Made by a program: the position numbers and the translations under genes. From positions 19,085 to 83,084 of the forward strand of contig CANRVD010000006.1 in NCBI GenBank assembly GCA_947643145.1: a stretch of 64,000 bases of DNA, given 5' to 3'. Below are positions 11,011 to 21,587 of the stretch, in pieces. Origin of the DNA: an uncultured bacterium (GTDB lineage Bacteria > Bacillota > Clostridia > Lachnospirales > Lachnospiraceae). The notes beneath the pieces are model-generated. The model was not told the DNA's origin. It ran no database searches and saw nothing but the letters and a program-made list of their open reading frames with translations. Every line of letters starts with the position of its first letter. Positions within the stretch are counted from its first letter, which is position 1.

Positions 11011-11874
11011 ATGAAAAAAGTACTGATTACCGGCTGCGATGGGCAGCTTGGCCGGGCACTGAACCAACTGCTGACCGACAGTCCAGTTGAAATTATTAAT
11101 ACAGATTTAGATACACTTGATATCTGTAATCTGGAACAGGTTTTTGCCCTTGTCAGAAAGGAAAGACCGGATACCATCATTAATTGTGCAGCTTACACTG
11201 CTGTTGATAAGTGCGAAACAGAGATAGCATACGCAATCCGCGTCAACGCACTCGGCCCAAAAACCCTTGCTGTTGCGGCAAAGGAAACAGGCGCCCAGCT
11301 TGTTCAGATTTCAACAGACTATGTATTTGACGGTACAAGTGGCAAAGCTTATGTGGAAACAGATGCTCCCCATCCTCTTTGTATGTATGGTTCTACAAAG
11401 TTAAACGGTGAAAAAGCAGTCATGGAAACCATTGACAATTATTATATTATCCGTACCGCATGGCTTTACGGTGACGGCAATAATTTTGTAAAAACAATGC
11501 TCCGTCTCGCAAAAGAGCGTGACACCATTTCTGTTGTCAATGACCAGATTGGTTCTCCTACTTCTGCGCTGGAGCTTGCCCGTATGATTCTACATATTGT
11601 AGATTCAAAGGAATATGGGATTTATCATGGCACCTGTGAAGGTGCTGCAAGCTGGTATGAATTTGCAAAAGCCATCTTTTCTATTGCAAATGCCAATGTG
11701 AACCTGATTCCGGTTACCAGCGAAGAATACACCGCTGCCATTGCAAAACGTCCTGCATACTCTGTTTTAGAAAATGCAAAATTAAACAGCCAGGGCACTT
11801 ACCGCATGAAGCACTGGGAAGATGCCTTAAAGGAATATATGGAAAATAATGTTACTATTCACAGCTGTGAATAG
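11011..11874 (+). CDS. rfbD: dTDP-4-dehydrorhamnose reductase
   Basis: ORF track starts at 10768, but ATG 11011 with upstream GAGGAGG gives MKKVLITGCDGQLGRAL; STDYVFDG, YGSTKLNGE. Confidence 0.94.
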   Translation: MKKVLITGCDGQLGRALNQLLTDSPVEIINTDLDTLDICNLEQVFALVRKERPDTIINCAAYTAVDKCETEIAYAIRVNALGPKTLAVAAKETGAQLVQISTDYVFDGTSGKAYVETDAPHPLCMYGSTKLNGEKAVMETIDNYYIIRTAWLYGDGNNFVKTMLRLAKERDTISVVNDQIGSPTSALELARMILHIVDSKEYGIYHGTCEGAASWYEFAKAIFSIANANVNLIPVTSEEYTAAIAKRPAYSVLENAKLNSQGTYRMKHWEDALKEYMENNVTIHSCE

Positions 11875-11895
11875 TAACAAAAACGGAGAACAACA

Positions 11896-13074
11896 TTGAA
11901 AATCTTATTTTACCAGTGGAATGCCTATAATCTATACGATATCCGTCTCACGTTTGAAGAACTGGGACATGAGGTTATTATGCTTTCAAAGCCGATTACC
12001 AATCCTGAGAAGGATACGGTTTATACGGACTGGCTTATTTCTTATCTCAAAAAAGAAGGCTGTGATTTTCTGTTCTCTGTTAATTTTTTCCCGGTACTGG
12101 CAGAGGCCTGCTTTTGTTCCGGCATACCTTATGTATGCTGGAACTGTGACAGCCCTCTGCTTGCTTTATATCACGAAACTGTCTTTTATCCAACCAATCT
12201 TATCTTCACCTTTGATCAGTCAAACTGTGAAGAGTTCCGCGCACTGGGAGTAAAGAATATTTTTCATCTTCCTCTTGCTGTCAATACAAAACGCCTGTCA
12301 ATGCAAATAATATCTACGGTATCTTTTAGGTACCCTGTTTCTTTTGTTGGCAGTCTTTATGAAAAAAACTCTTATGACGATATTGCAGATAAACTCCCTG
12401 ACTATCTCTGCGGCTATCTGGAAGGCGCCATGAACGCACAAAATCTGATATCCGGCGGAAATATTTTAGACAAGCTGCTGACAGAAGATATCTGCCTGAT
12501 GTTAGAAGACATCATGGAATATAAAAAGTCAGAACAGTCCTTTGCCAGTACCCGGAACCTTTTTGCCAGTACTGTACTTGGATTCAAGGCAGCTTCTTTA
12601 GAGCGTACCAATTATCTGAACAAACTCTCCCTTTTTCTGGCAGATTATGACTCGAAAAAACATTCTCTGCACCTGTTTACAAACAGCGACATATCCCTGC
12701 CGCTTGTATGCAATCATGGCCCGGTAGATTATCTAACGGAAATGCCGCAGGTTTTTCACGACAGTAAAATCAACCTGAATATGACAATTCCTAATATAAA
12801 GACTGGAATTCCTCTGCGAATTTGGGATATACTAGGAAGCGGCGGTTTTGCCCTGTCGAACTACCAGCCGGAATTTGACAATTATTTTAAAGCAGGAGAG
12901 ACACTGGATATTTTTGAAGATGAGGAAGAACTTCTGGATAAAACGGCATTTTATTTAGAACAGGATACCCTGCGAATGAAAATTGCAAAGCAGGGGTTAG
13001 AATTCGCCCAAAAAGAACACACGTATGAAATCCGAATCACAAAATTATTCGACATCGTTCGACATCTGATATAG
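11896..13074 (+). CDS. CgeB-like glycosyltransferase / spore maturation protein family
   Basis: 392 aa, TTG start with GGAGAA RBS; NLNMTIPNIKTGIPLRIWDILGSGGFALSNYQPE. Confidence 0.8.
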   Translation: MKILFYQWNAYNLYDIRLTFEELGHEVIMLSKPITNPEKDTVYTDWLISYLKKEGCDFLFSVNFFPVLAEACFCSGIPYVCWNCDSPLLALYHETVFYPTNLIFTFDQSNCEEFRALGVKNIFHLPLAVNTKRLSMQIISTVSFRYPVSFVGSLYEKNSYDDIADKLPDYLCGYLEGAMNAQNLISGGNILDKLLTEDICLMLEDIMEYKKSEQSFASTRNLFASTVLGFKAASLERTNYLNKLSLFLADYDSKKHSLHLFTNSDISLPLVCNHGPVDYLTEMPQVFHDSKINLNMTIPNIKTGIPLRIWDILGSGGFALSNYQPEFDNYFKAGETLDIFEDEEELLDKTAFYLEQDTLRMKIAKQGLEFAQKEHTYEIRITKLFDIVRHLI

Positions 13075-13090
13075 AAAGGAATGAACTTTT

Positions 13091-15187
13091 ATGGAACCAG
13101 TGAATGACCTTTTAGAAGAAAAAAAACAATATATGGAGCGTTTCTGCTTCGCCACAGAACGGATTCAGGGCATTTTAGAAGAAACGTCAGAAGCAGACTG
13201 CCTGGTTACAGCACATGGAAATGCTTTTGGAACATTTTTTAAACAGACAGCTTCTTTTCTTTTACAGATTGCAGATTTCTACGACAAGAAAACAAAGGGC
13301 GAATTTGCCGATTATTCTCTGGAAGAATGGCAGGCACTAAACCAGGCCCTTTATCAGGATGTGCTTGGAACAAACTATGAAAAAAGCTTTGCAAATCCCA
13401 CTTATGCAGCAGAAATGCTGGGAGAAGACTTTGCATCCCTGCTGTGCACCCTCTATACGGAAATGCGCAGCAACATTGTCTATGCCTTTGAAGAACGGCT
13501 TTTCTATCTGACTACTACTTTTGAGCTTTTTATTGAGGTATACAATATACTGGAACAGCCAGATGCACAAAAGGATGAAGTGTGCTCCGCAATCTATTAC
13601 TATTTCTTTGATTATGCAGATATTACAGTTGCTGACGGACTACGTGAGTCCTTTGATCCTTCCAGAAGTTTTGCAACAGATATTATCTGTAACAGTGACT
13701 TAAATGATTTATGCTATCTTTACTATTTTGGAGAATATATTTCTGACAATGAGTTAAAAACTGCAGCCTACCTAAATACCCTTTGCGAAAAAGAAATTCA
13801 GGATATGGCAGCCACCTTTACAGAAGGCTATCGCCGCGGCTTTGAACTGTACCGTATTGATATCTCAAAGAAAAAGACTGTTAATATCCGCTACCATCTT
13901 GGCTTTGAACGCATGATTCGCGAAGTAATAAGACAGTTTCAGGCAATGGGCTTAGAGCCTTGCATCTACCGGGCAGGCGTCAGTATCAGCCGTAAAAATC
14001 TCCGCGGAAAGGTTGGTTACTATGGTGCTTCTCCAAATAAGCAGTACGAATATGACCACCGTATGGATGATGCCATTTTCTTTGATAAAGCATATGCTGA
14101 CCGCAGGCTGCAGGAACAGCGACAGGCACTGGAAGAAATGAAATCCCTTTGCGCTGTCTTTGCCGGCCCGGCAGTTGTGGAAACCTTTGGTGAAGAGCCG
14201 TTTAACCCTGTTGAAAAGAAGGAAGCCCTGCAATATTCCAAAAAACAGCAGAAGTGCAAACTGGAATACCAGTCCGCTAATGGTCTTCTTACCAATAAAT
14301 ACATTCCGGGCGACCAGACCAGCTTTTCCATTATTGCCTACCCGCTCCCGGAAATTGGGAAGGATTACGAAAACATTTTTAAAGATACGATTCGTGTAAA
14401 TACCCTGAATCAGGAAGAATATCTGGATATACAGACTAAAATCATAAATGCTCTTGATACCGGAGACTATGTCACAATTACAGGACGTGGCGCAAACCGC
14501 ACACAACTTACAGTTGCCCTCACCCCAATGGCAAATCCTGAAAAAGAAACAAGATTTGAAAACTGTCTTGCCGACGTAAATATTCCTTTGGGTGAAGTAT
14601 TTACCTCTCCGTGGTTAACAGGAACAAATGGTATCCTTCACGTTACAAAGGTATTTTTAAACGATTTGGAATATCATGACCTGAAGCTAACCTTTCAGGA
14701 CGGTATTATAACAGACTATACGTGCAGTAATTTTGATACACCGGAAAAGAATAAAAATTATATCCGCGAAAATGTCCTTTTCCATCATGAAACACTGCCA
14801 ATGGGTGAATTTGCTATCGGCACAAATACAACAGCTTATGCAATGGGTAAAAAATATGGTATCTCCCACCTGCTTCCTATTCTGATTGCAGAAAAGACCG
14901 GTCCGCATTTCGCTGTCGGGGATACCTGTTTTTCACATGAGGAAGAGCTTGTAACCTATAACCCGGATGGCAGGCAGATGATAGCCAAAGAAAATGATTA
15001 TTCCAAACTCCGCCATACGGACAGTTCCAAGGCATATTTTAACTGTCATACCGATATCACGATTCCATATGATGAATTAGGGGATATCTGCGTCCACACC
15101 AGAGAAGGTGAAAGCATTCCTATTATAAAAGAAGGGCGATTTGTGCTTTCAGGGACGGAGGCACTCAATGAGACTTTGGAGAGTTAA
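13091..15187 (+). CDS. Aminopeptidase, M29-like
   Basis: 698 aa; C-terminal half has GEFAIGTNTTA, AEKTGPHFAVGDTCFSHEEE typical of M29 metallopeptidases. Confidence 0.75.
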   Translation: MEPVNDLLEEKKQYMERFCFATERIQGILEETSEADCLVTAHGNAFGTFFKQTASFLLQIADFYDKKTKGEFADYSLEEWQALNQALYQDVLGTNYEKSFANPTYAAEMLGEDFASLLCTLYTEMRSNIVYAFEERLFYLTTTFELFIEVYNILEQPDAQKDEVCSAIYYYFFDYADITVADGLRESFDPSRSFATDIICNSDLNDLCYLYYFGEYISDNELKTAAYLNTLCEKEIQDMAATFTEGYRRGFELYRIDISKKKTVNIRYHLGFERMIREVIRQFQAMGLEPCIYRAGVSISRKNLRGKVGYYGASPNKQYEYDHRMDDAIFFDKAYADRRLQEQRQALEEMKSLCAVFAGPAVVETFGEEPFNPVEKKEALQYSKKQQKCKLEYQSANGLLTNKYIPGDQTSFSIIAYPLPEIGKDYENIFKDTIRVNTLNQEEYLDIQTKIINALDTGDYVTITGRGANRTQLTVALTPMANPEKETRFENCLADVNIPLGEVFTSPWLTGTNGILHVTKVFLNDLEYHDLKLTFQDGIITDYTCSNFDTPEKNKNYIRENVLFHHETLPMGEFAIGTNTTAYAMGKKYGISHLLPILIAEKTGPHFAVGDTCFSHEEELVTYNPDGRQMIAKENDYSKLRHTDSSKAYFNCHTDITIPYDELGDICVHTREGESIPIIKEGRFVLSGTEALNETLES

Positions 15188-15306
15188 AAAATATTTTCTG
15201 CTTCCTTAAAGCACTCCAGCAATTTTACCATTTCTCACTGCTTCTTCCAGTGCCAGAATCCCTTCTTTTCTGGCTGCCTTTGTCAGTTTTACTACTTGAT
15301 CCCCGT

Positions 15307-15361
15307 AGCAATCGCCAAATGCGAACGAGTTCGCGCTTGGCCCGTTGCTTTGCGGGAATAA
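15307..15361. repeat. Short interspersed palindromic repeat, copy A
   Basis: GCCAAATGCGAACGAGTTCGCGCTTGGCCCGTTGCTTTGCGGGAATA; shares GCCAAATGC...CCCRTTGCTTYGCRGRGAATA with 21517-21584. Confidence 0.5.
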
Positions 15362-15392
15362 ACTACTGCATAGACCATGATTACTCAAAATC

Positions 15393-16355
15393 TCAATATA
15401 GCGCCTCTTTTAATACTTCAATATTATCCCACATGAAATCTAAATAACCAATGCCCTTTTCAAAATCCTGCCTGCTAATATTATGCACTGCATTTAGCTG
15501 CGCTTTTTTCGCCCCGGTTTCATCACATATGGTATTGCACATCTGCTCACTGGACAGCTCCATATGGAAAACAACCGGAATCCCATCTTCTTTTACCTTT
15601 TGAATCAGAAAAGCAATTGTTTCTGCACTGGCGCCTGTCTGTGTCGAACACCCGGGAAATGCTGCATAATATTCCACATCATAGGCATCTGCAAAATACC
15701 GGAATGGAAAACGGTCTGCCACAACAATCTCCCGCCGTTTTCCGCCCCCTATCACTTCTGCGAATTCTTTATCCAATGCTTTTAACCTAGAAATATACTG
15801 CCCTGCATTCTTCTGATAGGAAGAAGCATTTTTCGAATCCATCCTGCATAATGTATCCCTCATGTTCTCTACAATAATCACTGCATTTTTCGGAGAAGTC
15901 CAGACATGTTCATCAAATTCTTTCTCCTCTATGGTATCATGGTCTGCTTCCTCTTCCTCTGCTTCCATCCCCTCTACTAATTCCTCTTCTACCAAATCAA
16001 CACAGTCCATCAGCCGGAAGACCTGCAAATTCTCATTATCAACTGATTCGATAATTTTATCTGACCACGCATCCGATTCCCCACCTATCGTTACAAACAG
16101 GTCTGCTTCCTGCACCTTCACGATATCCTTTGGTGTTGGGTCAAACGTATGCAAATCTGCACCCGGAAGCAGCAGCATTTCCAGATTCACCAAATCCCCC
16201 GCAATATTGCGCAGAAAATCATATTCTGCAAAAACCGTTGTAACGATAGTAAGTTTTCCATTTTCCTTTTTCGTCTCTCTGACACCACATCCCGTAATCT
16301 GCAGCAGGATACAAAACGTAAGGAGAAAAACGACTAATTTTTTCCAATTTTTCAT
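15393..16355 (-). CDS. Metal (Zn/Mn) ABC transporter substrate-binding lipoprotein (ZnuA/AdcA-like)
   Basis: Start reassigned to MKNWKKLVVFLLTFCILLQITGCG (lipobox); acidic/His-rich loop EEEADHDTIEEKEFDEHVWTSPKN. ORF track start at 16424 lies inside the promoter. Confidence 0.88.
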   Translation of the reverse strand: MKNWKKLVVFLLTFCILLQITGCGVRETKKENGKLTIVTTVFAEYDFLRNIAGDLVNLEMLLLPGADLHTFDPTPKDIVKVQEADLFVTIGGESDAWSDKIIESVDNENLQVFRLMDCVDLVEEELVEGMEAEEEEADHDTIEEKEFDEHVWTSPKNAVIIVENMRDTLCRMDSKNASSYQKNAGQYISRLKALDKEFAEVIGGGKRREIVVADRFPFRYFADAYDVEYYAAFPGCSTQTGASAETIAFLIQKVKEDGIPVVFHMELSSEQMCNTICDETGAKKAQLNAVHNISRQDFEKGIGYLDFMWDNIEVLKEALY

Positions 16356-16381
16356 AATCTCATCCAATCTTTTTATTAAAC

Positions 16382-16445
16382 TGAAAAACGTTTTCATTTT
16401 ACCCGCAATCCAAAACATTGTCAAGTAATTTGAAAACGTTTTTCA
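16382..16445 (-). promoter_or_regulatory. Sigma-A type promoter bracketed by two inverted operator-like palindromes
   Basis: On minus strand TTGACA-17 bp-TAAAAT (16424-16396), flanked by TGAAAAACGTTTTCA (16382-16396) and its reverse complement TGAAAACGTTTTTCA (16431-16445). Confidence 0.75.
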
Positions 16446-16551
16446 TATTAAGCATTGCAATAGTTACTATTCACGGCTGATTTCAGAATCCAAACACCCC
16501 CATCGTGTCTGCATTTAAGAGGGCCATTGATTTCTGAAATTGGCACTCAGG

Positions 16552-19128
16552 CTATTTTAAGCAAAGCTTCCCCTCTGCTTCATCAATTAAAAGCACATCC
16601 CCCATACTTACATTGCCACCCAGTATGTTTTTTGCCAAAAGTGTTTCCACATTTTTTTGTAAATAACGCTTCAACGGCCTTGCGCCAAATGCAGGCTCAT
16701 ATGCCTCATTCGCAATAAATTTCACTGCCCTGTCTGTCAGCTCTGCCCGCAATTCCTTCTCTTTCAGCCGTTCGTTTAATTCCTGCAGCAAAATAAAAAT
16801 AATGCCGGAAATATTTTCCTTAGTCAACGGCTTAAACAGTATAATTTCATCCAGACGGTTCAAAAACTCTGGCCGGAAGCTGGCGCGCAAATCTGCCATT
16901 GTATGTTCCCTTGCTTCATCACTAATTGTACCATTGCTTTCCACACCCTCCAGCAGATAGGAAGAGCCAATATTAGAAGTCAGAATAATAATGGTATTCT
17001 TAAAATCTACTGTACGGCCCTGTGAATCGGTAATCCGCCCGTCATCCAAAACCTGCAGCAATACATTAAATACATCTGGATGTGCTTTCTCGATTTCATC
17101 AAATAGAACAACCGAATACGGCTTCCTACGGACTGCCTCCGTAAGCTGTCCACCTTCCTCGTAACCTACATATCCCGGAGGCGCTCCAATCAGCCTTGCC
17201 ACACTGTACTTCTCCATGTATTCACTCATGTCAATCCGTATCATATTATTTTCATCATCAAAAAGACTTGCCGCCAGAGTTTTGGCAAGTTCCGTCTTAC
17301 CAACACCTGTCGGGCCTAAGAACAGAAAAGAACCAATCGGCTTCGTTGGGTCCTTGATTCCCGCCTTCGAACGAAGAATTGCTTCCGATACCAGTCTGAC
17401 ACCTTCTTCCTGTCCCATCACACGCTTATGCAGTTCTTCCTCCAAATGAAGTGTTTTCTCACGCTCCCCTTCTGATAGTTTAGCTACCGGAATTCCCGTC
17501 CAGCGTGATATAATCTTTGCAATCTCTTCATCTGTCACACTCTCCTGCACCAGCGTGCGGTTTTCTGCCTTCGCCTTATCCTCTGCCACCTCTAACTGCT
17601 TTTGCAGCTCTGGCAATTTTCCATATTGGATTTCTGCCAGCTTATTTAAATCATACTCCCGCTTTGCAGCCTCCATCTGTGTCTGTAATTCATCAATCTG
17701 CTCCTTTAACCTGTTAACCTGATCTACGGAAGCCTTTTCACTATCCCATTTCGCTTTTTTCGCATTAAAATCATCATGAAGCTCTGCCAGCTCTTTCTGC
17801 AGATTTTCCAAACGCTCTTTCGATAAATGATCTGTCTCTTTTTTCAGCGCAGCCTCTTCAATCTCCATCTGCATAATTCTCCGTCTGGTCTCATCCAGTT
17901 CAGCCGGCATACTGTCAAGCTCTGTTTTAATCATAGCACATGCCTCATCCACCAAATCGATTGCCTTATCCGGCAGAAACCTGTCTGAAATATAACGGTT
18001 TGACAAAGTGGCTGCCGCCACCAGCGAAGCGTCGGTAATTTTAACGCCATGAAATACCTCATATCTGTCCTTTAAACCACGAAGAATGGATATGGTGTCC
18101 TCTACTGTCGGCTCATTCACCATAACTGGCTGGAAACGCCGCTCCAGTGCCGGGTCCTTTTCAATATACATACGGTATTCGTCTAACGTTGTTGCACCAA
18201 TACAATGTAATTCTCCGCGCGCAAGCATCGGTTTTAACATATTTCCGGCGTCCATTGCCCCTTCTGTCTTCCCTGCCCCTACAATCGTATGCAGCTCATC
18301 TACAAAAAGAATAATCTGACCGTCACTCTTCTTTACCTCCTCAAGAACCGCTTTCAGCCGCTCCTCAAACTCCCCGCGGTACTTTGCACCTGCAACCAGC
18401 GCGCCCATATCCAGAGCAAAAATCTTCTTATCTTTTAACCCTTCCGGTACATCCCCCTTCACAATCCGCTGCGCCAGGCCTTCTACCGCTGCTGTCTTAC
18501 CAACACCAGGCTCACCAATCAGAACCGGATTGTTTTTGGTTTTTCGGGAAAGAATCCGGATTACATTCCGAATCTCTTCATCCCGTCCAATCACCGGGTC
18601 AAGCTTTCCATCTTTGGCACGTTCCACCAAATCAGAACCATATTTTTCCAATGTGTCATATGTTGCCTCTGGATTATCACTGGTAACACGCTGATTTCCC
18701 CGTACCTGTGAAAGTACCTGCAAAAAACGTTCTTTGTTGATTCCGCAATCCTTAAAAAATGCCTTTATCTCCTTACTTGGATGCGCTAACATACTGAGAA
18801 AAAGATGTTCCACAGAAACATATTCATCCCCCATGCGCTTTGCTTCATCCTCAGCATAAATTAATGTTTCATTCAAATATTTATCAATCCGCAGGTCACC
18901 ACCCTGTACTTTAGGACGTTTGTTTAAAAGCCCTTCTACCTGTGCCAGAAAGACTTCCGGCTCAATTCCCATCTTTTCAATCAGCTTGCGAATCAAACTG
19001 TCCTCAACATTCATTAAAGACACCAAAAGATGCTCCTGGCTAATTTCCTGGTGGCCATAATCCATGGCTACTTTTTCAATATCCTGTAAAACTTCCTGAG
19101 ACTTTTGTGTAAAACGACTTATATTCAT
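16552..19128 (-). CDS. clpB: ATP-dependent chaperone ClpB
   Basis: 858 aa; two AAA modules ([25 protein letters not shown]), middle coiled coil, ClpN repeats. Confidence 0.97.
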   Translation of the reverse strand: MNISRFTQKSQEVLQDIEKVAMDYGHQEISQEHLLVSLMNVEDSLIRKLIEKMGIEPEVFLAQVEGLLNKRPKVQGGDLRIDKYLNETLIYAEDEAKRMGDEYVSVEHLFLSMLAHPSKEIKAFFKDCGINKERFLQVLSQVRGNQRVTSDNPEATYDTLEKYGSDLVERAKDGKLDPVIGRDEEIRNVIRILSRKTKNNPVLIGEPGVGKTAAVEGLAQRIVKGDVPEGLKDKKIFALDMGALVAGAKYRGEFEERLKAVLEEVKKSDGQIILFVDELHTIVGAGKTEGAMDAGNMLKPMLARGELHCIGATTLDEYRMYIEKDPALERRFQPVMVNEPTVEDTISILRGLKDRYEVFHGVKITDASLVAAATLSNRYISDRFLPDKAIDLVDEACAMIKTELDSMPAELDETRRRIMQMEIEEAALKKETDHLSKERLENLQKELAELHDDFNAKKAKWDSEKASVDQVNRLKEQIDELQTQMEAAKREYDLNKLAEIQYGKLPELQKQLEVAEDKAKAENRTLVQESVTDEEIAKIISRWTGIPVAKLSEGEREKTLHLEEELHKRVMGQEEGVRLVSEAILRSKAGIKDPTKPIGSFLFLGPTGVGKTELAKTLAASLFDDENNMIRIDMSEYMEKYSVARLIGAPPGYVGYEEGGQLTEAVRRKPYSVVLFDEIEKAHPDVFNVLLQVLDDGRITDSQGRTVDFKNTIIILTSNIGSSYLLEGVESNGTISDEAREHTMADLRASFRPEFLNRLDEIILFKPLTKENISGIIFILLQELNERLKEKELRAELTDRAVKFIANEAYEPAFGARPLKRYLQKNVETLLAKNILGGNVSMGDVLLIDEAEGKLCLK

Positions 19129-19233
19129 GATAGTTCCCCCTTCCTGCTTCTTATTCTTTGGAAATTATATCCCACAGGATTTTACTTCCAAAGCAATATT
19201 AGTATAACCATTTTTGCTTTAGTAATGTTATAG

Positions 19234-19276
19234 CACAATTATTAGCACTCGTCAACACCGAGTGCTAATAATTGTG
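19234..19276. promoter_or_regulatory. CIRCE element (HrcA operator) with extended arms
   Basis: TTAGCACTC-N9-GAGTGCTAA at 19242-19268, extended to perfect 17-bp arms CACAATTATTAGCACTC / GAGTGCTAATAATTGTG. Confidence 0.95.
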
Positions 19277-19525
19277 TAAATTTCTTACTTGATCCTCCAA
19301 ATTGACTCTTCTTTATCATATGCTAAAAATACTTTTTTCTTAATTTCCTTTATGTCCCGTGAATTGTTCTTCTTGTAACATCCTTTGGGCTATGCTAAAA
19401 TCTCTATAAAGATGATGAATATAAAGCAAAAACAGCTTCTTAGAATCAATTTGCGGCACAAAAATTGTGCCTTTTATATATATTATAGGCAGGAATAGTA
19501 ACTAATTCAGGAGGACAAAACGCAT

Positions 19526-20437
19526 ATGTCTTTTACAGAACCGCAGCAATTTTCTTCTTTAGAAAATGCACTGACTTCACTTTTTGGAAATGATATCAAA
19601 ATTATAAGAACAGACCGGGTTGCCGGAGGTGATATAAATCAGGCATACAGACTGTCACTGAATGATGGGACCTGTATTTTCATGAAATCAAACACAAAAG
19701 AAAATGCATCTTTTTTCACGGCAGAAGCCGCCGGACTAAACGCGATTGCACATACAAAAGCGATTGGTACACCACGTATTCTTGGCAGCGGAGTGGACGA
19801 TGACAAGAGATGCTCTTTTTTACTTTTGGAATTTATCACAGCAAAAAACCGCATTTCAAATTACTGGGAAATTTTTGCCAAAGAACTGGCAGCTATGCAT
19901 CAGGCAGAGACAGCAGGTTTTGTTACAGAAGGAATCTATGGATTTTCCCATGACAACTATATTGGTGCCAAAAATCAAACAAATTCAGTACAGGACAACT
20001 GGGTATCTTTTTTCCGTGACTGCCGCCTGAAACCGCAGTTTAAAAGTGCCGCCGGCTATTTTGACAAAGCCGACTTAAAAAACATTGACCGATTACTGGA
20101 ACAAATAGATGACATTCTCGTAGAGCCAAAACACCCTTCACTATTACATGGTGATTTATGGTCAGGAAATGTCATTACCGGAAACGATGGCAAAGCTTGG
20201 CTGATTGACCCGGCGGTTTATGTTGGCCATGCTGAGGCGGATATTGCCATGACAGAACTTTTTGGCGGTTTTCCTCCGGCTTTTTATGCCGCTTATCGCG
20301 AAGCCGCTCCTCTTCAGCCAGGCTATGACTGCCGCCGTGATTTGTACAACCTGTATCACCTTTTGAATCACCTGAATTTATTTGGCCGTTCCTACCTTTC
20401 CTCTGTAAAACGCGTTGTAGAAAAATATAGCAGATAG
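19526..20437 (+). CDS. Fructosamine kinase family protein
   Basis: 303 aa; LLHGDLWSGNVITGNDGKAWLIDPAVYVGHAEADIAMTELFGG. Confidence 0.93.
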   Translation: MSFTEPQQFSSLENALTSLFGNDIKIIRTDRVAGGDINQAYRLSLNDGTCIFMKSNTKENASFFTAEAAGLNAIAHTKAIGTPRILGSGVDDDKRCSFLLLEFITAKNRISNYWEIFAKELAAMHQAETAGFVTEGIYGFSHDNYIGAKNQTNSVQDNWVSFFRDCRLKPQFKSAAGYFDKADLKNIDRLLEQIDDILVEPKHPSLLHGDLWSGNVITGNDGKAWLIDPAVYVGHAEADIAMTELFGGFPPAFYAAYREAAPLQPGYDCRRDLYNLYHLLNHLNLFGRSYLSSVKRVVEKYSR

Positions 20438-20520
20438 ATTATTCCCACAAAGTGCAGTCCACACTTTTTCATAACATTTCCTGATACAAAATAGGCTCAT
20501 AGTAGGAAGAAGCGCAGGAA

Positions 20521-21486
20521 TCACAGATTTCCCGCTAAATTACTGATAATTTGCTCTACATGGCTTCTGGTTCCATCAATGAAGTTCATAGCCACAGGGC
20601 GGTGCGTTGCTCCAGAAATCAGCGATAGATGGAATTCATGCAGTAAGGTATCAATTAAAACTATTTTTTCATTATAACTTCTAGCGGCATCCCACTGCTT
20701 TATAAAAGCTGCAAATATATGGGCTGCTGCGCCAGTGGGCATATTGTTTCTTCTAAAACTCCTCCGGTATTCCCTATAAGAATATTGCCGCCCACAACTA
20801 CATTGTCTAAAATCCGCTTGTCCGGCAAGTTCCCTGCCACATCCATGACACCGTATAACATACCTTTCCATGCGTTCCATATCTTCTTTCCCATACTTGC
20901 AACGCAAATATAATGTTAATCCGATTTCATCCGCCAAAACCTCATCATGAATTCCCTTTGCATCCAGCATATATAATTTATTTAATTTGTTTATATCTAA
21001 CTTTTCCGGCCAGCAGTATATATTGTATTTATCCAGAAGAATATCTGATTGAATGGATGAAAATTCCTGCTTTTCTCTGGCTATTCTTGCTTTATTTCTT
21101 TCCGCCTGCCTTGCATTTTTATCCGCAATTTTCTTTCTAAACTCTTCCTTATTTTGTTGGTATATTTCTTCAATATACGCTAAAAGCAACGGATACTTTT
21201 CTCTGGTATCTATCTCTAATCCATCTACAATAAATCCCGTTTTCCCAATTCGTATTCCTTTTACAAGATAAACTCCTGATTTGCCAATACGATATGTCCA
21301 TCCATACCGCTCCGTCCAAAGAGGAATGCCAAATCTTAAATCATATTTTTGTAATATATCTTCCGCAAATTCTTTAAATAAGCTGTATATGTCATTATTC
21401 CAAAAGGCCTCTAATTCCGTAATTAAAGGTCTGTAGTTTTTAGGAAATTGTTCTTTAAAACTTCCTTGCAGCAATCTATCACACAC
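20521..21486 (-). CDS. Uncharacterised protein: DUF3788-like N-terminus plus zinc-ribbon (CHGCG...CSCG)
   Basis: 321 aa; CHGCGRELAGQADFRQCSCGRQYSYREYRR; LLHEFHLSLI. Confidence 0.5.
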   Translation of the reverse strand: MCDRLLQGSFKEQFPKNYRPLITELEAFWNNDIYSLFKEFAEDILQKYDLRFGIPLWTERYGWTYRIGKSGVYLVKGIRIGKTGFIVDGLEIDTREKYPLLLAYIEEIYQQNKEEFRKKIADKNARQAERNKARIAREKQEFSSIQSDILLDKYNIYCWPEKLDINKLNKLYMLDAKGIHDEVLADEIGLTLYLRCKYGKEDMERMERYVIRCHGCGRELAGQADFRQCSCGRQYSYREYRRSFRRNNMPTGAAAHIFAAFIKQWDAARSYNEKIVLIDTLLHEFHLSLISGATHRPVAMNFIDGTRSHVEQIISNLAGNL

Positions 21487-21516
21487 CTCACATCTGAAAT
21501 TCTAATACTTTGCAGC

Positions 21517-21584
21517 CGCCAAATGCAGGGAACTTTCCGTTCCTTGCAAGTATCGCGTCTGACCCATTGCTTCGCAGAGAATAC
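21517..21584. repeat. Short interspersed palindromic repeat, copy B
   Basis: GCCAAATGCAGGGAACTTTCCGTTCC...CCCATTGCTTCGCAGAGAATA, related to 15307-15361. Confidence 0.45.
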
Positions 21585-21587
21585 TAT

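Noticed and set aside
17216-18686. Plus-strand ORFs opposite clpB
   Set aside because: Antisense to a conserved chaperone, low-complexity translations.
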